Translations under genes and position numbers: made by a program
Notes under the pieces: model-generated
What the model was told of the DNA's origin: nothing
The model's input: the letters and a program-made list of their open reading frames with translations, nothing else
The model's database searches: none
Shown here: one piece after another, positions 5,541 through 9,873 of the stretch
Numbering within the stretch: the stretch's first letter is position 1
Layout: every line of letters starts with the position of its first letter
Assembly (NCBI GenBank): GCA_026770585.1
Contig: MU647026.1
Coordinates: 219,906-229,908 of the forward strand
DNA length: 10,003 bases
Reading direction: 5' to 3'
Source: Baffinella frigidus
Lineage: Eukaryota > Cryptophyceae > Cryptomonadales > Baffinellaceae

Positions 5541-5731
5541 GGGTTTAGGGTTTAGGGTTTAGGGTTTATGGTTTGGGGTTTAGGGTTTAGGGTTTAGGGT
5601 TTAGGGTTTAGGGTTGGTTTAGGGTTTATGGTTTGGGGTTCAGGGTTTAGGGTTTAGGGTTTAGGGTTTAGGGTTTAGGGTTGAGGTTTTAGGTTTAGGG
5701 TTTGGGGGTGAGAGTTGAGGGTTTAGGGTTT
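5541..5731. repeat. TTTAGGG array
   Basis: Many exact TTTAGGG units with occasional TTTATGG, TTTGGGG and TTCAGGG. One longer unit, GTTTATGGTTTGGGGTT(T/C)AG, occurs twice about 70 bases apart (near 5564 and 5625), showing a higher-order duplication. In the gene model this is the 5' part of the intron after exon I. Confidence 0.9.
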
Positions 5732-5733
5732 AC

Positions 5734-5783
5734 CAGAGCGGCTGGCGCGGCGGGCGCTGAAGTCCGATCTCCGATCTTGTTAC
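5734..5783 (-). CDS. Weak candidate exon I (16 codons + TG)
   Basis: This is a unique island between a TTCAGGG array and a TTTAGGG array. On the minus strand it follows CCGATAG and ends in CTCTG before GTAAACCC. In the frame that links N (phase 0 out) to O (one base in) it reads VTRSEIGLQRPPRQPL, then TG. A second open frame, NKIGDRTSAPAAPAAL, is possible. There is no duplicate to test the frame, and including it leaves no catalytic tyrosine before SK. It may not be an exon. Confidence 0.3.
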
Positions 5784-5789
5784 CTATCG

Positions 5790-5911
5790 GTTCAGGGTTC
5801 AAGGTTCAGGGTTCAGAGTTCAGGGTTCATGGTTCAGGGTTCAGGGTTCAGGGTTCAGGGTTCAGGGTTCAGAGTTCAGGGTTCATGGTTCAGGGTTCAT
5901 GGTTTAGTACA
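5790..5911. repeat. TTCAGGG array with a 56-base higher-order unit
   Basis: This consists of GGTTCAG heptamers with the variants AGTTCAG and GGTTCAT. The variant pattern (CAGAGTTCAGGGTTCATGG) recurs at 5814 and 5870, exactly 56 bases or eight heptamers apart. The plus-strand translation GFRVQGS is a repeat artefact. Confidence 0.9.
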
Positions 5912-5977
5912 GGCATGCGTTTATGAAGGGGGAACAATAAGGTTCTCCGTACAAACAATAGACAGACGGACGTGATG

Positions 5978-6017
5978 TCACCATGGCTTGGGACGTGTCC
6001 CAGTCACGTCTCATGAA
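5978..6017 (-). pseudogene. Copy of the 3' end of exon N
   Basis: This matches 6133-6172 at 39 of 40 positions. On the minus strand it reads FMRRDWDTSQAM before the donor-like ATG|GTGACA. Only the last 12 codons of exon N are present; a TIR element (6022-6125) lies directly upstream. The core TGGGAC-GT-GTCCCA is a small palindrome. It is probably the product of a local duplication about 155 bases long. Confidence 0.55.
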
Positions 6018-6021
6018 GCAT

Positions 6022-6125
6022 GTCCATCTCAAGTCAAAGTCAATCATTCCCTCAGGAAACGCTGCTTCCCCTCCCAAAGTGGCTGATTTTCCGTACAAAT
6101 AATAGACGGGCAATAATAGATGGAC
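6022..6125 (+). mobile_element. Small terminal-inverted-repeat (MITE-like) element, 104 bases
   Basis: This begins GTCCATCT and ends AGATGGAC, a perfect 8-base terminal inverted repeat. A second copy, inverted and about 87 bases long, lies at 7822-7908. Both carry AAGTCAAAGTCAAT, ATTCCCT, AAAGTGGCYGATT and GTACAAATAATAGA in the same order. No coding capacity and no clear target-site duplication are seen. GTACAAATAATAGAYGGAC motifs elsewhere may be solo ends of the same family. Confidence 0.55.
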
Positions 6126-6136
6126 GGATGGTTCAC

Positions 6137-6262
6137 CATGGCTTGGGACGTGTCCCAGTCACGTTTCATGAATTCGGGCGCCTCCGGGACGAGCAGGTCT
6201 GCCGTGTGTGCCCACGGGACCATCACGCCTCCTTCCGTTTTTACTTTGCCGGCCACTTCGAT
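6137..6262 (-). CDS. Candidate exon N (42 codons) of the SDR-type gene
   Basis: The minus-strand island follows CTCGTGACCGCAG and ends in GCCATG before GTGAAC. It is 126 bases and open in phase 0: IEVAGKVKTEGGVMVPWAH, TADLLVPEAPEF, then MKRDWDTSQAM. Two further copies begin at the identical AG|ATCGAAG boundary (6448 and 6674). One of them is preceded by telomere repeat instead of the 12-base minisatellite, so similarity stops exactly at the proposed splice site. Differences from the 6448 copy are mostly synonymous (GGA/GGG, GTC/GTG, CCG/CCC, GCA/GCT). Its place before exon O suits the segment between the central strand and the active-site helix of an SDR. The usual catalytic serine is not evident in GVMVPWAH. 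Confidence 0.65.
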
Positions 6263-6295
6263 CTGCGGTCACGAGGTTGGTCACGTGGCTGATCA

Positions 6296-6378
6296 CAATA
6301 ATAGGCGGACGGAGGAAGGAATAATAGACGGACGAACAATTGAACGGACGGATAATGTACAAATAATAGACGGACGGG
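6296..6378. repeat. Cluster of AATAATAGACGGACG motifs
   Basis: Near-copies lie at 6296-6311, 6318-6333 and 6361-6377, with degenerate GAACGGACGGATAATG between. The same motif ends the TIR element at 6098-6125 and appears inverted in the 31-base array at 590-738. This could be nested ends of TIR elements or a small satellite derived from them. Confidence 0.7.
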
Positions 6379-6386
6379 GGGTGTCA

Positions 6387-6448
6387 GCCGTGTGTGCCCA
6401 GGGCACCATCACGTCCCCTTCCGTTTTCGCTTTGCCGGCCACTTCGAT
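6387..6448 (-). pseudogene. Truncated copy of exon N preceded by telomere repeat
   Basis: On the minus strand this follows CCCTAAAACAG and reads IEVAGKAKTEGDVMVPWAH then TAD. It then breaks into CCCCCCGTCCGTC and the AATAATAG cluster, so the last 20 codons of exon N are missing. Its upstream flank is pure telomere-like sequence, whereas exon N and the 6674 copy have the GGTCACGAGG minisatellite there. Changes against exon N are mainly in third codon positions. Confidence 0.6.
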
Positions 6449-6451
6449 CTG

Positions 6452-6579
6452 TTTTAGGGTTTAGGGTTTTAGAGGTTTAGGATTTTAGAGTTTCAGGATT
6501 TTATGGTTTTAGGGTAGGGTAGGGTAGGGTAGGGTGGGGTAGGGTAGTTGGGGGTTGGAGGGGTTTAGGATTTGTTGGG
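6452..6579. repeat. Telomere-like array with a GGGTA pentamer run
   Basis: Degenerate TTTAGGG and TTTTAGAGG sequence leads into about eight GGGTA pentamers at 6509-6547, one of them GGGGT. The pentamer run has the spacing expected for a G-quadruplex on +. The minus-strand reading PYPTLPYPTLP is a repeat artefact. Confidence 0.85.
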
Positions 6580-6620
6580 CCTGTAAGAGGGTAATAAAGA
6601 AGAGGAAGAAGAAAAGGAAT
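6580..6620 (-). other. Consensus-quality 3' splice acceptor with pyrimidine tract
   Basis: On the minus strand CCTTTTCTTCTTCCTCTTC is followed by TTTATTACCCTCTTACAG|GCC, a textbook pyrimidine tract and acceptor (AG at 6581-6582). What follows, AQQILNPSN, runs straight into the C-strand repeat, so no good exon is visible. It may be a decayed or cryptic acceptor, or a purine-rich simple repeat that happens to resemble one. Confidence 0.4.
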
Positions 6621-6674
6621 GTGCCCACGGGACCATAAACCCCCCTCCGTTTTCGCTTCCCCGGCCACTTCGAT
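6618..6674 (-). pseudogene. Frameshifted copy of exon N
   Basis: On the minus strand it begins after GTGACTGCAG and reads IEVAGEAKTEGG. It then loses one base relative to exon N (GAGGGGGGTTTATGG against GAAGGAGGCGTGATGG), shifts frame, and stops matching at GGGCAC. The acceptor is intact. It is the first of three exon N copies in transcription order on the minus strand. Confidence 0.6.
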
Positions 6675-6834
6675 CTGCAGTCACGAGGTTGGTCACGAGG
6701 TTGGTCACAAGGCTGGACCACGAGGCTGAATCACGCGGACGGTCACGTGGCTGGTCACGTGGCTGGTCACGAGGCTGGATCACGAGGTTCAGTCACGAGT
6801 TCCGGCATGTGATCCAACCTCGTGATTGACCAGC
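6675..6834. repeat. 12-base GGTCACGAGGYT minisatellite ending in an inverted repeat
   Basis: Around twelve 12-13 base units (GGTCACGAGGTT, GGTCACGTGGCT, GGATCACGAGGCT) run from 6678 to about 6800. A shorter run lies at 6267-6296 next to exon N. At 6802-6805 (CCGG) the array turns round: 6774-6801 and 6806-6834 are imperfect reverse complements. On the minus strand the units read PRDQPRDQ, a repeat artefact. It directly precedes exon N copies in the sense direction, ending in the GACYGCAG acceptor. Confidence 0.8.
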
Positions 6835-6839
6835 ACCGT

Positions 6840-7149
6840 GGGGTTTGGGGTTAGGGGTTAAGGTTTGGTGTTTGGGGTTTGGTGTTTGGTGTTTGGTGTT
6901 GAGGGTTTAGGGTTCAGGGTTTCGGGATTCAGGGTTCGGGGTTTGGAATTCGGGGTTCAGGGTTTGGGATTCGGGTTTCAGGGCTCCAAGTTCAGGGTTC
7001 AGGGGTTCGGGTTACAGGATTCAGGTTCCAGGGTTTCGGGTGTCAGGCTTTCTGGTTCCGGGTTTCAGAGTTCAGGGTCCAGGGCTAGAGTTTTGGGTTT
7101 TGGGTTTTGGGTTCAGGATTTGGGGTTAGAGGGTTGGGGTTTAAGTTAC
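6840..7149. repeat. Degenerate telomere-like array
   Basis: TTTGGGG and TTTGGTG units pass into highly varied TTCAGGG, TTTCGGG and TTCGGGG units and back to TTTTGGG. In the gene model this is part of the H-N intron. The plus-strand 171-codon frame through it is a translation of the repeats (GFRVSGF-type) and was not called. Confidence 0.85.
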
Positions 7150-7218
7150 CTCATGGACATAGTTGTTGGTACTCGCGGCCGGCGGGCGCGTGTACATCAG
7201 CCGCACCCGCAGGATTCC
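7150..7218 (-). CDS. Candidate exon H (23 codons) of the SDR-type gene
   Basis: The minus-strand island follows CCGTAACCAG and ends in CATGAG before GTAACT, a strong donor. It is 69 bases and open in phase 0: GILRVRLMYTRPPAAS then TNNYVHE. A partial copy at 7330-7357 reads GVLRVRLLYT; four of its codon differences are synonymous or conservative (ATC/GTC, CGG/AGG, CTG/CTA, ACG/ACC). Following exon C (...FLQQHGK) it fits the central strand of an SDR fold, where a basic helix end leads into a G-R-I-V-type strand, but the NVSS-type sequence is not seen. Telomere-like sequence abuts the donor. Confidence 0.6.
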
Positions 7219-7229
7219 CTGGTTACGGT

Positions 7230-7330
7230 TGACGGTTTATGTTTTATGTTTGATATCTTTATTTATTTATGCTTTATTTATTTATGTTTTATGTTTTATA
7301 GTTTATTGTTTATGGTTTATGGTTTAGGGT
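7230..7330. repeat. AT-rich heptad array grading into TTTAGGG
   Basis: TTTATTTA and TTTATGT sequence changes through GTTTATT, GTTTATG, GTTTATG to GTTTAGG, keeping a 7-base register at the right-hand end. The AT-rich stretch therefore appears to be mutated telomere-like repeat and not unrelated DNA. Confidence 0.65.
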
Positions 7331-7357
7331 GTATAGTAGCCTCACCCGCAGGACTCC
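7330..7357 (-). pseudogene. Truncated copy of exon H
   Basis: The minus strand follows CCCTAAACCAG and reads GVLRVRLLYT, then runs into CACCCTAAACC telomere-like sequence. It keeps the acceptor but has lost the second half and the donor. Codon differences from exon H are mostly silent or conservative. Confidence 0.6.
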
Positions 7358-7360
7358 CTG

Positions 7361-7500
7361 GTTTAGGGTTTAGGGTTTAGGGTTTAGGGTTTAGGGTTTA
7401 GGGTTTAGGGTTTAGGGTTTAGGGTTCAGGGTTTAGGGTTTAGGGTTCAGGGTTTAGGGTTCAGGGTTTAGGGTTTAAGGTTTAGGGTTTGGGGTGTAGG
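7361..7500. repeat. TTTAGGG array with nine exact units
   Basis: Nine consecutive GTTTAGG heptamers occupy 7361-7423, followed by a regular mixture of TTCAGGG and TTTAGGG units. It abuts the truncated exon H copy on the left. Confidence 0.95.
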
Positions 7501-7710
7501 GTCAGGGTTGAGGCATTGGAAAAGAGGAGGGATTATATTGAACGTGTTGAAGGGGGATGACCTTCAAACACACCAAGGGGTTGTTAGGGTTTAAATAAAT
7601 CAAGTGTTCACAATCTAAATAAACACACGCAAATACCGATTTTTAAAGTTGATCAAGGTCAAATAAATAAATAAAAAGGTAAACAAAGGGTAAATAAAGA
7701 GTAAATGAAC
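7501..7710 (-). other. AT-rich proposed intron sequence after exon C
   Basis: The stretch carries AAATAAA/TAAACAAA simple repeats from about 7590 to 7708. On the minus strand it starts GTTCATTTACTC after exon C. The pattern TTTACTC-TTTATTT-ACCCTTT-GTTTACC is again roughly heptameric. Nothing coding is seen between 7501 and 7590. Confidence 0.55.
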
Positions 7711-7809
7711 CTTTCCGTGCTGCTGGAGGAAGGGGTCGATCGTTTGGAGGAAGTTGACTTTCAGCTCCTCCAGGAGAAACACAACCTGTTCGAATCGTGT
7801 TATTAGGTT
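7711..7809 (-). CDS. Candidate exon C (33 codons) of the SDR-type gene
   Basis: On the minus strand this island follows GGTGCAG and ends in GGAAAG before GTTCATT. It is 99 bases, phase 0: NLITRFEQVVFLLEELKV then NFLQTIDPFLQQHGK. An internal CGAACAG would give a shorter 75-base exon in the same phase. A copy at 7909-7975 has silent changes (TTT/TTC, AAA/AAG, CTC/CTA, ACA/ACG) and V/L, Q/K replacements. The VNFL...PFLQQHGK stretch resembles the N-x-x-G helix region of classical SDRs before the central strand; this is family-level inference without alignment. Confidence 0.6.
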
Positions 7810-7821
7810 CTGCACCAGATC

Positions 7822-7908
7822 CGTCCATCTATTATTTGTACTGCGAATCGGCCACTTTTGAAGAGAGGGCAGCGCTAGGGAATTATTGACTTTGACTTTA
7901 GATGGACG
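7822..7908 (-). mobile_element. Second TIR (MITE-like) element, 87 bases
   Basis: The ends CGTCCATCT and AGATGGACG are a perfect 9-base terminal inverted repeat. It is homologous, in inverted orientation, to 6022-6125. It lies immediately next to the broken exon C copy, at the point where similarity to exon C ends, so it may have inserted there or mediated the duplication. No target-site duplication is evident. Confidence 0.55.
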
Positions 7909-7975
7909 ATAATTTGTAGGAAGTTGAGCTTCAGCTCCTCCAGGAGGAACACAACCTTTTCGAACCACGTTATAA
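7909..7975 (-). pseudogene. Broken copy of exon C
   Basis: The minus strand reads ITWFEKVVFLLEELKLNFLQ and then enters the TIR element. The acceptor position has AC instead of AG (GACAAC against CAGAAC), and the PFLQQHGK end with the donor is missing. Four silent codon differences from exon C show that both copies once evolved as coding sequence or were copied from such. Confidence 0.6.
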
Positions 7976-8066
7976 GTTGTCGGAAAAGATGACTTTAGGT
8001 ACTTGGATGAAAAGTGAGGTTATGAACACGATTGAGAGACGTTACGCGCCTGATTGACACAGGTTA

Positions 8067-8131
8067 TGAGGGTTTGGGGTTTGGGTTTTGGGTTTTGGGG
8101 TTTGGGTTTTGGGGTTTGGGGTTTGGGGTTT
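8067..8131. repeat. TTTGGGG / TTTTGGG array
   Basis: Alternating 7- and 8-base TTTGGGG and TTTTGGGG units precede a short TTTAGGG end at 8127-8137. It directly flanks the decayed exon B copy at 8142. Confidence 0.9.
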
Positions 8132-8141
8132 AGGGTTAGAC

Positions 8142-8171
8142 CTGTAAGGCTGCTAGCCGCTCTCAAAGTTG
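8142..8171 (-). pseudogene. Decayed copy of the 3' end of exon B
   Basis: The minus strand reads VVNFESG, a TAG stop, then QPY, ending in TTACAG before GTCTAACCC. It corresponds to VEINFEGGQRAYT of exon B. The donor and the following CCCTAA sequence are conserved although the frame contains a stop. Confidence 0.55.
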
Positions 8172-8265
8172 ACCACGAGTTTATGGTTTATAGTTCAGGG
8201 TTGAGGGTTTGGGGTTTGCGAGTAATAAAGAAGAACACGCAGAGGTTTGGGGTTTAGGGTTAGAC

Positions 8266-8302
8266 CTGGTAGGCCCGCTGGCCTCCCTCAAAGTTGCGCT
8301 TC
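8266..8302 (-). pseudogene. Second copy of the 3' end of exon B, still open
   Basis: The minus strand reads TLKRNFEGGQRAYQ and ends in TACCAG before GTCTAACCCTAAACC. Against exon B, GGA/GGC is silent and T/Q is the only change within the last ten residues. No convincing acceptor lies upstream, so it is probably a partial duplicate, although use as an alternative exon cannot be excluded. Confidence 0.5.
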
Positions 8303-8327
8303 AGGGTGTAAGCATTACGGTTTGGTG

Positions 8328-8430
8328 TTTATTGTCAAGTGTTAAGTATGTATTTTTTATTATTTATTGTCAAGTGTTAAGTATGTATTATTTATTGTCA
8401 AGTGTTTAGTATGTATTATCTATTATTTAG
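8328..8430. repeat. 28-base higher-order repeat made of heptads
   Basis: TTTATTG-TCAAGTG-TTAAGTA-TGTATTA occurs from 8328, 8363 and 8391. The first interval is 35 bases (one extra heptad) and the second 28 bases. All spacings are multiples of seven, as in the adjoining telomere-like arrays, and the third copy contains TTTAGTA. Confidence 0.75.
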
Positions 8431-8500
8431 TGTTTGGGGTTTAGGGTTTAGGGTTGAGTATTTAGTGTTTGATGGTGTCAGAGGGTCCTGCAGGGTAAAC

Positions 8501-8530
8501 CTGGTCAGGGCCTCCAATTTTATCACCACC
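8501..8530 (-). pseudogene. Possible short remnant of the exon B 3' end
   Basis: The minus strand reads GGDKIGGPDQ up to CCAG before GTTTACCCT. It resembles the NFEGGQRAYQ|GTCTAACCCT junction with an internal deletion of about ten bases. It is too short for certainty; chance similarity is possible. Confidence 0.3.
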
Positions 8531-8603
8531 GGTTGGGGTTTGAGGTGTGGTTTTTTTGGTGTTAGGGGTATTTGGTGTTAGGGGTGAGAGTTTAGGGTGA
8601 GAC

Positions 8604-8681
8604 CGTGTAGGCCCGCTGGCCGCCCTCAAAGTTGATTTCCACCTTCTCTGGGTCCTCGCTGTCTTCCAGAATATTGCGGAT
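8604..8681 (-). CDS. Candidate exon B (26 codons) of the SDR-type gene
   Basis: On the minus strand this follows CCCTGGACCAG and ends in TACACG before GTCTCACCCTAAAC. It is 78 bases, phase 0: IRNILEDSEDPEKVEI then NFEGGQRAYT. The frame stays open for eight more codons upstream (SQLPSLDQ), so the exon may start earlier. Copies at 8142, 8266 and 8762 share parts of it, with silent changes such as GGC/GGA and CTG/CTT, GAG/GAA. The VEINFEGGQRAYT segment is reminiscent of the N-x-x-G-x-x-R helix of carbonyl-reductase-like SDRs. It sits directly against telomere-like sequence at its donor. Confidence 0.6.
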
Positions 8682-8696
8682 CTGGTCCAGGGAGGG

Positions 8697-8769
8697 GAGT
8701 TGACTTTAGATGGGGCGACGACTTTAGGGAGCGACGACTTTAGAGAGAGCGACTACTTTAGAAAGTTGA
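8697..8769. repeat. Tandem GCGACGACTTTAGAGA repeat
   Basis: Four to five units of about 16-19 bases each contain GACGACTTTAG, GACTACTTTAG or TTGACTTTAG. The same TTGACTTTAGATGG word begins the TIR element at 7888-7906 on this strand. It separates exon B from its broken copy. Confidence 0.7.
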
Positions 8770-8804
8770 CGAACACCTCTCGCTGGGTCTTCGCTGTCTT
8801 CAAG
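8762..8804 (-). pseudogene. Frameshifted copy of exon B
   Basis: The minus strand reads LEDSEDP, then one extra base relative to exon B shifts the frame before the conserved GTCAACTTT. The 5' end of the similarity forms a perfect 19-base palindrome, CGCTGTCTT-C-AAGACAGCG at 8792-8810, which exon B itself lacks. It is not translatable as a complete exon. Confidence 0.55.
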
Positions 8805-8850
8805 ACAGCGGGCATGGGCCCTCCTAGCAAACCCTAAACCCTCCACTTAG

Positions 8851-8981
8851 CAGCGGCCGAGTTCCGTTTCCCCCGGATATCCGGGTGAAACGCGGTTAGA
8901 ATTCCAGGGCAATGGATAAGATTCTAGTACAAATCGTTTAGATGGACTGTATCCGTGAAGGCCCCGGTGGCTGCTGAGTGG
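8851..8981 (+). repeat. 131-base direct repeat, copy 1, with central palindrome
   Basis: This pairs with 9340-9470 (same length, 489 bases away). Both share CAGCGGCCGAGTTCC, TTCCAGGGCAATGGATAAG, GTACAAAT..TTTAGATGGAC and CCGGTGGCT. 8866-8891 is a 26-base palindrome with one mismatched pair, centred at 8878/8879 on GGATATCC. The GTACAAAT...AGATGGAC part resembles the ends of the TIR elements at 6022 and 7822, so this may be a related non-autonomous element. No supported coding frame; in-frame stops are shared by both copies. Confidence 0.75.
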
Positions 8982-9339
8982 AACCGATGCTCAGCCAGAG
9001 GACTACGCCCCGCCCCCCAACTTTGAAGACCCCACAATTTGCTTTCTCGGTTCCGCGGTACTGATTTGTTAACTTTTGAGGAGCTGAAGAGTGGAACTGG
9101 AGCCATTGCCCGACACAGGCAAAGCTAGGGGGCCCCACTCCCAAGCGACCTCGACACATTTTGAACGTCTAAGGCCAGAATCTGGCCTCAGATTCAGGGT
9201 GAAAGTCTTTGAAAATCCTTAAGTTGTTTCCTCCCCGCTCGGCAGCGGACCTGATCAAACTTACTACTCAAATACCTAGTTTGTAAAAGCATCTCGGTTT
9301 TGAATAGAGTCCTCTTGCATTCTCGTGTCCACTGGACAG
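8982..9339. other. Unique spacer with overlapping hairpins
   Basis: No supported gene. GGCCAGA-A-TCTGGCC (9173-9187) and GAATCTG-GCCT-CAGATTC (9178-9195) are two overlapping, mutually exclusive perfect hairpins. Near 9116, CAGGCAAAGCTAGGGGGCCCC resembles the 2619-2690 repeat family. ORFs on the minus strand here lack duplicates or motifs that would support them. Confidence 0.5.
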
Positions 9340-9470
9340 CAGCGGCCGAGTTCCTTTTCACCTTGAATTCAAGGTAAAATTCCGGTTAGATTCCAGGGCA
9401 ATGGATAAGATTCTCGTACAAATACTTTAGATGGACTGTGTCCGTGAAGCCCCCGGTGGCTTCTAAGTGG
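9340..9470 (+). repeat. 131-base direct repeat, copy 2, with central palindrome
   Basis: This is the partner of 8851-8981. Its palindrome, 9356-9379, is centred on TTGAATTCAA (9360-9375 perfect, one mismatched pair outside). It sits at the same place as CCCGGATATCCGGG in copy 1 but with different bases. Sequence on both sides of the palindrome is well conserved. Confidence 0.75.
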
Positions 9471-9485
9471 GTGGGACTCGTGAAC

Positions 9486-9527
9486 TTATGAATTAAACTT
9501 TTCCCCCTGGATCTGAGCGAAGGGGGC
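9486..9527 (-). pseudogene. Decayed copy of candidate exon A
   Basis: After CTGCAG the minus strand reads APFAQIQGEKFNS and a TAA stop, aligned with RFAQINKKEFNF of exon A. GCT/GCA and TTT/TTC are silent. The donor has become AAG|TTCACGAGTCCC, with GT lost, although the rest of the intron start is conserved. Confidence 0.45.
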
Positions 9528-9597
9528 CTGCAGTTGACTAACCAAACAGCGGGCTACCAAGGGGAAATATGGCCAAATCTAAGGCATTTTCCGTTAC

Positions 9598-9636
9598 CTT
9601 ATCAGCAGGAACCCCTCCCATGTCCATACGGATTGC
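9598..9636 (-). CDS. Weak candidate exon M (13 codons)
   Basis: On the minus strand this follows CCTACGGTAG and ends in GATAAG before GTAACG, a strong donor. It is 39 bases, phase 0: AIRMDMGGVPADK. It fits between A and B without shifting frame. There is no duplicate, and a plus-strand frame of 64 codons (9534-9728) overlaps it, so the call is tentative. Confidence 0.3.
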
Positions 9637-9795
9637 CTACCGTAGGGTCCTATCTCTCATCGCTTCTGGGTTGTTCAAAATGCCTTGGAAGTCCTCTGTG
9701 TGAATCCGTGTACCGGGACGGCAACTAACCCGGGAAGGATTAGTACCACTGACGCCTCACTTCAGTCAACTGCTTTCGTGCTTGGGACTCGTGAC
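9637..9795. other. Unique stretch between candidate exons A and M
   Basis: No repeats, motifs or supported frames are seen. On the minus strand it starts GTCACGAGTCCC, a member of the shared intron-start family at 2619-2693, and ends CCTACGGTAG. In the gene model it is a 159-base intron, the shortest proposed. Confidence 0.35.
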
Positions 9796-9873
9796 CTGAT
9801 TGAAATTGAACTCCTTTTTATTGATCTGTGCGAATCGGTCCTTCGAGAATTGGTCGTAGTCCTCCAGCTCGAT
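9796..9873 (-). CDS. Candidate exon A (26 codons), most upstream exon in the window
   Basis: On the minus strand this follows CCCCAAACCAG, so the acceptor is formed by the telomere-variant array, and it ends in AATCAG before GTCACG. It is 78 bases, phase 0: IELEDYDQFSKDRFAQ then INKKEFNFNQ. The charged, amphipathic composition is unlike the repeat-derived frames. A decayed copy (9486-9527) keeps FAQI....FN with silent changes. It could correspond to the D-L-x-D...F helix before the NNAG motif of an SDR, but that motif is not visible. The nucleotide-binding TGxxxGxG exon, if the gene is complete, would lie beyond the right edge. Confidence 0.55.

Noticed and set aside
5232-5558. A 109-codon minus-strand open frame containing ETPIETP repeats
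   Set aside because: It has no start codon, is driven by the 12-base GATAGGAGTTTC repeat, and includes two truncated copies of exon O in the wrong frame.
6159-6362. A minus-strand ORF reading SHVTNLVTADRSGRQ through the exon N acceptor
   Set aside because: It is the unspliced read-through of the 12-base minisatellite in another frame. The three exon N copies support the IEVAGK frame instead.
6865-7380. A 171-codon plus-strand ORF (GFRVSGF-type)
   Set aside because: It is a translation of TTTAGGG-family heptamers and crosses exon H and its copy on the wrong strand.
7785-7800. TGTTCGAATCGTG as a tRNA T-loop
   Set aside because: No matching acceptor stem, A-box or anticodon arm surrounds it, and it lies inside candidate exon C.
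8851-9470. A peptide FTDTVHL shared by both copies of the 131-base repeat on the minus strand
   Set aside because: The copies differ in stop position, a comparable plus-strand frame has shared stops, and the palindrome covariation fits a non-coding element better.
9534-9728. A 64-codon plus-strand ORF over candidate exon M
   Set aside because: No duplicate, motif or splice context supports it. The minus-strand alternative has a good donor, although it is also weak.
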